In this document: piece after piece, positions 57,799-64,000 of the stretch
Numbering within the stretch: the stretch's first letter is position 1
Layout: each line of letters begins with the position of its first letter
Assembly: GCF_025449215.1 (NCBI RefSeq)
Contig: NZ_CP104900.1
Location: 4,278,001 to 4,342,000, forward strand
DNA: 64,000 nucleotides
Reading direction: 5' to 3'
Source: Shewanella seohaensis
GTDB lineage: Bacteria; Pseudomonadota; Gammaproteobacteria; Enterobacterales; Shewanellaceae
The notes under the pieces: generated by a model
What the model saw: the letters and a program-made list of their open reading frames with translations, nothing else
The model's database searches: none
Told to the model about the DNA's origin: nothing
Position numbers and translations under genes: made by a program

Positions 57799-58662
57799 TC
57801 ACTTATCCTTTTGCTGATTGGCTGGAGGCGCGAAGAGGATTTTACAGCGCTCCGTGAATGTCAGCCCCCGCGCCGTCACCTCGCTGAACATATCGCGCCA
57901 TTCGCTAAAGGTCACTTTGAGTGGATTAAAACTGTTGACGGGTTTAGTGATCCCGTAAATCACTGTTTCCTCTTCGGGTACAAAGGTACCGAAGAGTTTG
58001 TCCCAGATAATCAAAATACCGGCATAATTTTTATCAATATATTGTGGATTACGCCCATGGTGCACTCTGTGATGTGATGGCGTATTAAACAACCACTCCA
58101 AGGGGCCAAGTGTTCTCACCGCTTGGGTATGCACAAAAAACTGCAATCCCAAGTTCAACAGAACCACAAAAACCACCCAATTAGGGTCGAAGCCTAAGAT
58201 CACCAGCGGCAACCAAAATACCCACATGCCAGCGAAGGGATACATCAAACTCTGACGAAACGCGGTGCTAAAGTTCATATTTTCTGAGCTGTGGTGCACC
58301 ACATGGGCCGCCCACATCCACCGCACTCTATGGCTCGCACGGTGGAACCAGTAGTAGCAAAAATCTTGGGCAATCATCAGCAGCACAAAGCTGAGTGGTC
58401 CCATTTGAATATCGAATAATTTCCAACCAAATACCGCTAGGTACAACTTAGCGATCAGCAAACCCGTGAGGATATCCGCGCCTTGGTGCATGGCGGCGAG
58501 ACTAAAATTACACAGCACTTCCTTCGTGTGGTAACGGGCACTCGCTGGCAGTTTTTGTCTTCTGTCGCCGAAATACCATTCCAGCAAAATGCAGACAAAA
58601 AACAGTGGAGCCAGTACCAGCAGCAACACGTCGGGATGATTGATTAACGCGGCGATATCCAT
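57799..58662 (-). CDS. Sterol desaturase / fatty-acid hydroxylase family enzyme
   Basis: A 287-aa membrane di-iron enzyme with about four helices and the His clusters WFHRASH, HVVHHSSE and HHRVHHGRN that bind the two irons. The family hydroxylates or desaturates lipids, but the bacterial substrate is not known. It is 44 bp downstream of the DUF2804 gene, so the two may act together. Confidence 0.9.
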   Translation of the reverse strand: MDIAALINHPDVLLLVLAPLFFVCILLEWYFGDRRQKLPASARYHTKEVLCNFSLAAMHQGADILTGLLIAKLYLAVFGWKLFDIQMGPLSFVLLMIAQDFCYYWFHRASHRVRWMWAAHVVHHSSENMNFSTAFRQSLMYPFAGMWVFWLPLVILGFDPNWVVFVVLLNLGLQFFVHTQAVRTLGPLEWLFNTPSHHRVHHGRNPQYIDKNYAGILIIWDKLFGTFVPEEETVIYGITKPVNSFNPLKVTFSEWRDMFSEVTARGLTFTERCKILFAPPANQQKDK

Positions 58663-58706
58663 ATACCTTTATCCTATTGTTATTATTGTATTAAAGCGTA
58701 AATCAC

Positions 58707-59738
58707 CTACCAGCGGGCGTAATGGTCCTCGGTCAATCCCAACACATTGTTGAGCTGGAATTTACGTCTCTGATTGTCAATGATAAAACCGCTAAAAAGC
58801 CCCAGATATTGACGGAAATTACTCTTCAGCAAGATAAAATTGCGTTTCTCACTGCGGCAATTTCGCGCCGTAAACTCTAAATCGACGCGGCCATCATGAC
58901 TATGAATACGCCAGAGATCTGTGCCCTGCTGTCCATGACGGTCAAACTCAAATTGCACAGGTCCGAGTAAATGGCGCTCGCCATTGATCCAAAACACGTT
59001 TTCATTGGCACCGGTTTCATTAACACCCGCAGCAAGATTTAATCCAATCACCCCTTCATCGATTTGGGCATTGATGGATGCCCAGCGCCAGCTGGTATCT
59101 CGGCGCATAAAGCCCGCGGAAAAATCATAACCTGCGAGGGCAAAATTCAATGGTTGCGGTTCATGGTCTATGGTGAGTTGCCCTTTGACCGATAAGCCAT
59201 TGTGTTTTTGGGTATAGGTCCAGCCGTTGTATCCCGTGGGACTACACATGGCCATAGGTAAACTTAAGGGTAAGGCATGCAGGGTTAAATCGGCTTGAAT
59301 GCTTTTAGTATCAATGACTAAATGCCAATTACCCTCTTGGATCTTAAAGGTCACGCTAGCGCCTTTACCGCCGATTGCGGCAACCCCGTTGGCGGGTGAA
59401 GGCGTCATCCGGTAGCCAATCCCAAAGGGTTTTAGCCAGTCCTGTTGAGTTAAGCTGTTATTTTTAATGTCATATAAATAACAGAAACCACTCCCCAGAT
59501 AAGCGATATCCGCCAGTGCAATGCCAATGATGTAGCGCGGCGTGATAATCGAAATAAACTGGAACTGCTTAAAATCGAACCGTTTTGCCCAGGCCGATGC
59601 GGGCTTGTCCATGGTATCGAAATAGGCAAAATCCGCTAAACCTAAGCTACCGACTATGCCATCGAAATGGCCGAAATGTGGCTGACCTTTGGCATTGATT
59701 AAACTGTCGGGGGCGATTTGGGTAATAATCCTAGACAT
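58707..59738 (-). CDS. DUF2804 family protein
   Basis: A 343-aa beta-rich protein of the DUF2804 family. Characteristic stretches are GHFDGIVGSLGLADFAYFD, MTPSPANGVAAIGG and the C-terminal LTEDHYARW. No signal peptide. Function unknown; the following gene codes for a lipid hydroxylase/desaturase in the same direction, so a role in lipid modification is possible but only inferred. Confidence 0.82.
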   Translation of the reverse strand: MSRIITQIAPDSLINAKGQPHFGHFDGIVGSLGLADFAYFDTMDKPASAWAKRFDFKQFQFISIITPRYIIGIALADIAYLGSGFCYLYDIKNNSLTQQDWLKPFGIGYRMTPSPANGVAAIGGKGASVTFKIQEGNWHLVIDTKSIQADLTLHALPLSLPMAMCSPTGYNGWTYTQKHNGLSVKGQLTIDHEPQPLNFALAGYDFSAGFMRRDTSWRWASINAQIDEGVIGLNLAAGVNETGANENVFWINGERHLLGPVQFEFDRHGQQGTDLWRIHSHDGRVDLEFTARNCRSEKRNFILLKSNFRQYLGLFSGFIIDNQRRKFQLNNVLGLTEDHYARW

Positions 59739-59899
59739 AAACTCGCCTTTGCTTGTGCAGTCGAAGGAGCATTTATGCTCTCTTATTTAATGTTGAATTT
59801 TTACTCTAACCTGTCGCCCATTGCATTAAAAGAGTGCAAGCTCAAATTGTTGTGATTTTGTTGCCGGCAAGAATTCGGTTTAATCCCACCTACGGATCA

Positions 59900-59922
59900 T
59901 AAAAAAAGCGCCCGAAGGCGCT
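59900..59922 (-). terminator. Terminator of the outer-membrane protein gene
   Basis: AGCGCC-CGAA-GGCGCT with seven T downstream on the minus strand, about 70 bp past the stop. Confidence 0.85.
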
Positions 59923-59992
59923 AATCGACACAAACTTATCCGCTACATAATAGCGAATGACTCAGTAAACCTGATTCCGTAAACCTAAGTCG

Positions 59993-60556
59993 TTAGAAAC
60001 GATAACTCATGCCGAAGTTTACCCCTTGTAGCTCGAGTTCTTTCATTGGCACATATTGGTATTCAAGGTTTAGCCCAAAGCCCGACTGAAACCGATATTG
60101 CCAACCGACCGCGCCGTAAAAGCCTACATCGTCCGAATCCATCTCTTGCTTATCCATCTCATAACTCACTTGGGTGTAAGCAGCGCCGAGTTTGGCGTAC
60201 AAACTATTACCACGGGAGAGCGCATATTCGCCGTAGGCGCTAGCTCTAACACCCTGGAAACGTAAATCTTTTATCTCGCTGAACGTACTAACGAGCGCAC
60301 TTGCCACACCACCAGAACCCGTTAAATACCCTACTTCAACGCCAAAGATGTCGTTAAGCATATAGCGGTAATACAAGTCGCTGGTGAAGGTATCGCCCGC
60401 ATCATATTTGCCGCTCTTAGTTTCAAATTCTTGAGTGCCGTAGCCTAAGCTGCCACCTAACACATGGGGAGAATCGCCAGCATTCGCCTTGCCCACAACA
60501 GCCCCGGTAAACAGCGCGAACGACAACAGCCAAGTATTAATTGTTAAGTATTTCAT
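59993..60556 (-). CDS. Outer-membrane beta-barrel protein
   Basis: A 187-aa protein with a signal peptide cleaved after KANA, about eight alternating amphipathic strands and a terminal Phe (FGMSYRF), the outer-membrane insertion signal. It resembles OmpA-like small porin-family barrels (OMP_b-brl). It has no peptidoglycan-binding domain. Divergent from yajG with about 135 bp between them. Confidence 0.88.
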   Translation of the reverse strand: MKYLTINTWLLSFALFTGAVVGKANAGDSPHVLGGSLGYGTQEFETKSGKYDAGDTFTSDLYYRYMLNDIFGVEVGYLTGSGGVASALVSTFSEIKDLRFQGVRASAYGEYALSRGNSLYAKLGAAYTQVSYEMDKQEMDSDDVGFYGAVGWQYRFQSGFGLNLEYQYVPMKELELQGVNFGMSYRF

Positions 60557-60691
60557 ATTGTTTAAATTCAGTATTCAGATGTTGGCACATCATAACCTTT
60601 GCACCTGTATAAGGACTGAACCCGAGTGCATTGTGGTAACGGGGGGATTTCTGGTATGCTGTAGCCACTTTTTACTTGCATGAGATCCCCC

Positions 60692-61258
60692 ATGAAAAAG
60701 TTATTATTGACGCTGACTTTCCCCCTGCTCTTCGTGGGCTGCGCGAGCCAAAATCCAACTCATATGGCATTTAGCCCACAGGTTCCCGATATTAGCCAAC
60801 AGACCAACAGACCCGTACAGATCTCATTGGATACCATTGATACCCGTAACGTTGAGTACGTGGCGCGCTTTATCGAAGAAGGCACTAAGACTCGCCTCGT
60901 AGGCCCGAGTGAGCCACCAAAATTATTGCTCGATGAAGTTTTCCGTAACGGTTTTACCCAAGCGGGCTACCAGATTGATCCAAGCGCGACCAACTCTGTG
61001 CAAGTTCAGTTAGAAGAACTGCAAATGGATGTCACCAAAAAGACCTTCGGTTATGAGGCCAAACACAGCGTGCTGATTGCCGTACAAGCCCGTAATTCCA
61101 GTCAAGAATTAGTCAAACGCTACAAAGCCAAGGGCACTTTAAAAGGCCCGTTAACGCCAGACTTTGCCACTCTAGAGCTGGATATGAACAAGTTACTCGG
61201 TCAACTCACCGGGGAAATTTTGAATGACCCTGAGTTAAACCAGTTCCTGCAACAATAA
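60692..61258 (+). CDS. yajG: YajG-family lipoprotein
   Basis: A 188-aa lipoprotein with signal MKKLLLTLTFPLLFVGCAS and lipobox Cys near residue 17. The body matches YajG (IDTRNVEYVARFI). YajG precedes ampG in enterics, and here ampG lies 1.2 kb downstream, so the order is kept with two genes inserted. The start at 60692 has GAGAT upstream and is preferred over the ATG at 60680. Confidence 0.9.
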   Translation: MKKLLLTLTFPLLFVGCASQNPTHMAFSPQVPDISQQTNRPVQISLDTIDTRNVEYVARFIEEGTKTRLVGPSEPPKLLLDEVFRNGFTQAGYQIDPSATNSVQVQLEELQMDVTKKTFGYEAKHSVLIAVQARNSSQELVKRYKAKGTLKGPLTPDFATLELDMNKLLGQLTGEILNDPELNQFLQQ

Positions 61259-61291
61259 TAGTGCTAATCGATAATTAATAAGGAAATCATA

Positions 61292-61879
61292 ATGTTTCGT
61301 TGGATATCTGCACTCTTAGTTCTGTGTGCCAGCTATAGCAGTTGGGCAGCAATCGACATTCAACCCGATACCTTGTATCCCCAAGTCGAGTTTGATACCA
61401 GCCTAGGTAAGATTGTGGTTGAACTCGATAGAACCCGCGCACCGATTACCGTCGATAACTTTCTGACCTATGTAGTCAAAGGCGAGTACAACAATACGAT
61501 TTTCCATCGCATTATCAGTGACTTTGTCGTTCAAGGTGGCGGACTAAACCCGCAATTAGAAGAGTTACCCGCAGGCAAGCCGATATTTAACGAGTCTGGC
61601 AACGGCTTATCCAACAGCATGGGGACTATTGCGATGGCGCGCGACAACGATCCCCACTCGGCTACCCGTCAGTTTTACTTCAACGTGGCGGATAACACTA
61701 AGCTGGATCCATCCAAACGTCGTTGGGGTTATGCGGTATTTGGTGAAGTGATTGAGGGCAAACAAGTGCTGGAAGCCATGGCCGTGGTCGAGACCACGAC
61801 CAATGCGAAACTCAATTGGCCCGATGTGCCAGTGACACCTATCATATTGAAAACAGCTAAATTACTGCCGAAAAAATAA
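61292..61879 (+). CDS. ppiA: Periplasmic cyclophilin-type peptidyl-prolyl isomerase
   Basis: A 195-aa cyclophilin with an N-terminal signal (LLVLCASYSSWA) and core motifs FHRIISDFVVQGG, SATRQFYFNVADN and the C-terminal YAVFGEVIEGKQV, which fit PpiA. It helps proline isomerisation in periplasmic folding. It is 33 bp after yajG and probably co-transcribed. Confidence 0.9.
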   Translation: MFRWISALLVLCASYSSWAAIDIQPDTLYPQVEFDTSLGKIVVELDRTRAPITVDNFLTYVVKGEYNNTIFHRIISDFVVQGGGLNPQLEELPAGKPIFNESGNGLSNSMGTIAMARDNDPHSATRQFYFNVADNTKLDPSKRRWGYAVFGEVIEGKQVLEAMAVVETTTNAKLNWPDVPVTPIILKTAKLLPKK

Positions 61880-61948
61880 TCGAAAATAATTTGAGCAAAA
61901 GCCCTAATCCTCTGTCTATACTCAAAAGGCAACAGAAAGGAGGCAAGG

Positions 61949-62269
61949 GTGACGATTGAAGAATTTATCGATAATAAAGCGCCCCAGCTTGCTATGTATG
62001 GCAAAGCATTTTTGAGTGACGAGCTCGATTTCCATGAAGTCCAGCTCTATCTTTGGGACACACTCGAGGAATGGCAATTACTCATTCCAAGTAGTGAAGC
62101 GCAAACAGAAACAGAAACCGTGTTTTGGCATTTGCTCCATAGCTTTAACAAGTGGCCAGACTGGGTGATCCGCGGCAATCAGTACCTGTATCAGCAGTTG
62201 CATGCGTGCTGCGACTTCCTTAGTTTAGGAGGCCAAATGCCCTCAGGGTGCGTTGGTATTCGACCTTGA
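61949..62269 (+). CDS. Conserved small protein of unknown function
   Basis: A 106-aa acidic protein starting at GTG 61949 with AAAGGAGG upstream, a strong ribosome site. Trp-rich helices (LWDTLEEWQLLIP, WHLLHSFNKWPDWVIRGNQYL) occupy the centre. No domain recognised. It lies between ppiA and ampG in the same direction. Confidence 0.72.
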   Translation: MTIEEFIDNKAPQLAMYGKAFLSDELDFHEVQLYLWDTLEEWQLLIPSSEAQTETETVFWHLLHSFNKWPDWVIRGNQYLYQQLHACCDFLSLGGQMPSGCVGIRP

Positions 62270-62284
62270 GCAATACACTCTCTA

Positions 62285-62310
62285 AAGACTCAGCTTGCTG
62301 GGTCTTTTTA
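62285..62310 (+). terminator. Terminator before ampG
   Basis: AGACTCA-GCTTGC-TGGGTCT with one G-U pair, followed by five T, just after the small unknown gene. Confidence 0.75.
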
Positions 62311-62417
62311 TTTTCCCCTGCCGCACAGAAACCCATCGAGCATCAAAAGGATACGCATTAATCCTTGAATCCCACCGCATCTTACCCGTAAGCTAGGCGG
62401 ATTCGACTCCTCGGCTC

Positions 62418-63809
62418 ATGCTTATGTTCGTAATCGGTTTAAATCGGCGCATCTTAGAATTCTTTAGCGTTTACTACCATAAGCGCGTGTTGATACTGCT
62501 GTTACTCGGCTTTTCTGCCGGCCTGCCATTAATGTTGGTCTTTTCAACCTTGTCTTTTTGGCTACGGGAAGCGGGAGTCGACCGTACTTCTATCGGGTAT
62601 TTCAGCTGGATAGCGCTGGCTTATGCCTTCAAATGGGCCTGGTCGCCCTTGGTGGACAGATTATCTCTGCCCATACTGACGCGCTTTTTAGGTCGTCGGC
62701 GCAGTTGGATGTTGTTCGCCCAGCTGCTATTGGTCGGCGCGATTTTGGGTATGTCCTTTAGCGACCCACTGCAAGATCTCGAACGCTTGGCCGTATTTGC
62801 CCTGATGGTCGCCTTTGCATCCGCCACCCAAGATATTGTGATTGATGCCTTTCGTATCGAATCTGCCCCCGAAAAAATGCAGGCCGCGCTTGCTGCCGCC
62901 TATCAGGTGGGCTATCGCAGCGCCATGATTGTGGCGACCGCTGGTGCGCTCAGCATCGCCGCTTGGGTTGAGCCAGGCAATACCGAATATAACCTGCTCG
63001 CTTGGCAAACTTCCTATTTGGTGATGGCAGGACTGATGTTTGTCGGGGTGTTAACAACGCTTTTTAGCCGCGAGCCACAGGTCGATACCCGCGCCGCCGA
63101 TGAGACCGAATTAGCGGTAAAACAACGCTTGAGCGAGCGTTATCCCAAGCCCGTTGCGGCGAGCCTCTCATGGATTTATACCGCCAGCATACTGCCCTTT
63201 ATCGACTTTTTTAAACGCTATGGCCGTAGCGCCATTTTGATTCTATTGCTGATTTCCTGCTATCGCATTTCGGATATTGTGATGGGGATTATGGCCAACG
63301 TGTTCTACGTGGACATGGGATTTAGCAAAGAAGAAATTGCTTATCTGAGTAAGATCTATGGCCTTATCATGACCTTAGTTGGCGCAGCCTTTGGCGGTAT
63401 CCTATTAGCCCGCTTTGGCACCATGAAGATTTTATTCCTTGGCGCCCTCTTGGTCGCCGTGACCAATTTGCTGTTTGCCTGGCAGGCGATGATTGGTTAC
63501 AACGTCCAATTTTTAACTTTTGCGATCTCGGTCGATAACTTTAGTGCCGGTATTGCCACCGCCGCCTTTATCGCTTATCTCTCAAGCCTCACCAGCAGCG
63601 GCTACAGTGCGACCCAATATGCGCTACTCTCCTCAATTATGTTGCTCTTCCCTAAGTTTATTGCTGGCTTCTCGGGCGCCTATGTCGATGCCTATGGCTA
63701 TGTTAACTTCTTTGTCGCCGCCAGTGTGATAGGTTTTCCCGTATTGCTGCTTATTCATTTAGTGAATAAATACGTGCCCCATGGCAGCAAAAGCAACACC
63801 GAATCCTAA
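62418..63809 (+). CDS. ampG: AmpG-type muropeptide permease (MFS)
   Basis: A 463-aa MFS transporter with 12-14 helices. The segment LLLGFSAGLPLMLVFSTLSF and ASATQDIVIDAFRIE near 145 are typical of AmpG, which imports anhydro-muropeptides for cell-wall recycling. Mpl, which reuses the imported tripeptide, is encoded at 55.4 kb, and yajG lies upstream as in enterics. Start between 62418 and 62427; no strong ribosome site decides. Confidence 0.9.
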   Translation: MLMFVIGLNRRILEFFSVYYHKRVLILLLLGFSAGLPLMLVFSTLSFWLREAGVDRTSIGYFSWIALAYAFKWAWSPLVDRLSLPILTRFLGRRRSWMLFAQLLLVGAILGMSFSDPLQDLERLAVFALMVAFASATQDIVIDAFRIESAPEKMQAALAAAYQVGYRSAMIVATAGALSIAAWVEPGNTEYNLLAWQTSYLVMAGLMFVGVLTTLFSREPQVDTRAADETELAVKQRLSERYPKPVAASLSWIYTASILPFIDFFKRYGRSAILILLLISCYRISDIVMGIMANVFYVDMGFSKEEIAYLSKIYGLIMTLVGAAFGGILLARFGTMKILFLGALLVAVTNLLFAWQAMIGYNVQFLTFAISVDNFSAGIATAAFIAYLSSLTSSGYSATQYALLSSIMLLFPKFIAGFSGAYVDAYGYVNFFVAASVIGFPVLLLIHLVNKYVPHGSKSNTES

Positions 63810-63816
63810 GTAATAA

Positions 63817-63849
63817 AAAAGCCCCTCGTCTTTGACAGCGAGGGGCTTT
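63817..63849. terminator. Bidirectional terminator between ampG and yajQ
   Basis: AAGCCCCTCG and CGAGGGGCTT around a 10-nt loop, with A and T runs outside, between convergent genes. Confidence 0.9.
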
Positions 63850-63906
63850 GAGATATCTATCAGCACACTGACTCGAGGTGAATCAAATGCTGGCTAGGCT
63901 TTGCGA

Positions 63907-64000
63907 TTAATCGCGGAAGTTATTGAACTGGAAAGGCTGACCCAGATCCGCTTGACGCACTAACGCCATCACAGCTTGTAAATCATCGCGAGCTTTACCC
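63907..64000 (-). CDS. yajQ: YajQ-family nucleotide-binding protein (C-terminal end)
   Basis: Only the last 30 residues are in the window: [20 protein letters not shown], then [10 protein letters not shown]. They are almost identical to the end of E. coli YajQ ([20 protein letters not shown], then FKNFRD). YajQ binds nucleotides and, in some bacteria, c-di-GMP. The gene runs off the window edge. Confidence 0.88.
   Translation of the reverse strand, partial: GKARDDLQAVMALVRQADLGQPFQFNNFRD

Noticed and set aside
1..64000. CRISPR array, rRNA or tRNA genes, prophage
   Set aside because: I saw no regularly spaced short repeats, no rRNA or tRNA sequences and no phage structural genes on reading both strands, within the limits of reading by eye.

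Overview
The window looks like a chromosomal segment of a Shewanella-type marine gammaproteobacterium. The protein content (GlnE, Pit, PutA, CydDC, RluA, AsnC, Mpl, Hpt, YajG, AmpG, YajQ) is closest to Shewanella and enteric homologues. The large secreted protease ends in a GlyGly-CTERM tail, which is common in this group. Most of the window is ordinary vertically inherited sequence with short intergenic gaps. The exception is an A+T-richer accessory block at about 20.8-26.2 kb.

Layout. 1-1.5 kb: a LysR regulator divergent from an SbtA-type bicarbonate transporter. 1.6-5.5 kb: a diguanylate cyclase and glnE. 5.7-12.8 kb: a membrane, polyamine and PspA gene cluster resembling E. coli yjfIJKL (lipoprotein, double DUF350 protein, membrane-anchored spermidine-synthase-like enzyme, DUF2170, PspA-like, DUF2491, a small unknown protein and a TVGYG potassium channel). 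12.8-17.3 kb: phosphate genes (CYTH-CHAD triphosphatase, Pit accessory protein, Pit transporter) and the YgiM-like SH3 protein. 17.6-20.8 kb: putA. 20.8-26.2 kb: a single-gene OLD-type ATPase/TOPRIM nuclease, an IS110/IS1111-family element with a probable guide RNA, and an unknown three-helix membrane protein, all bounded by copies of an approximately 315-bp structured repeat. 26.2-33 kb: DUF599, a tiny HTH protein, a CYTH protein, cydDC and a DUF3626-like gene. 33.4-44.7 kb: RhlE helicase, chemoreceptor, csdA-csdE, M19 dipeptidase, AAA ATPase, cupin, a long MORN-variant protein and a PH-domain protein. 44.7-48.1 kb: rlhA, rluA, asnC. 48.3-52.2 kb: secreted subtilase. 52.2-56.8 kb: YadGH-type ABC exporter, hpt, ubiX, mpl. 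57-64 kb: PilZ-like protein, sterol-desaturase family, DUF2804, outer-membrane barrel, yajG, cyclophilin, ampG and the end of yajQ.

The most important overall observation concerns sequence quality. At least eight genes (sbtA-like, K+ channel, ygiM-like, cydC, cydD, rhlE, S8 protease, yadG-like) are each broken by exactly one missing base in a homonucleotide run, and ubiX/hpt probably is too. Every event is a deletion, and in each gene adding one base rejoins both halves into a normal-length family member. This is what homopolymer under-calling would produce, so these genes are probably intact in the organism. In the feature list they are typed as pseudogenes only because the given sequence is interrupted.

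The best candidates for undescribed biology are: (i) a 13-bp palindrome GACATA-N-TATGTC found twice in the promoter of the yjfI-like genes and once upstream of glnE; (ii) the repeat-bounded accessory genes at 20.9-26.0 kb; (iii) a possible target-recognition RNA of the IS1111-type element, with short matches to its own insertion site; and (iv) a roughly 120-nt structured leader upstream of cydDC.
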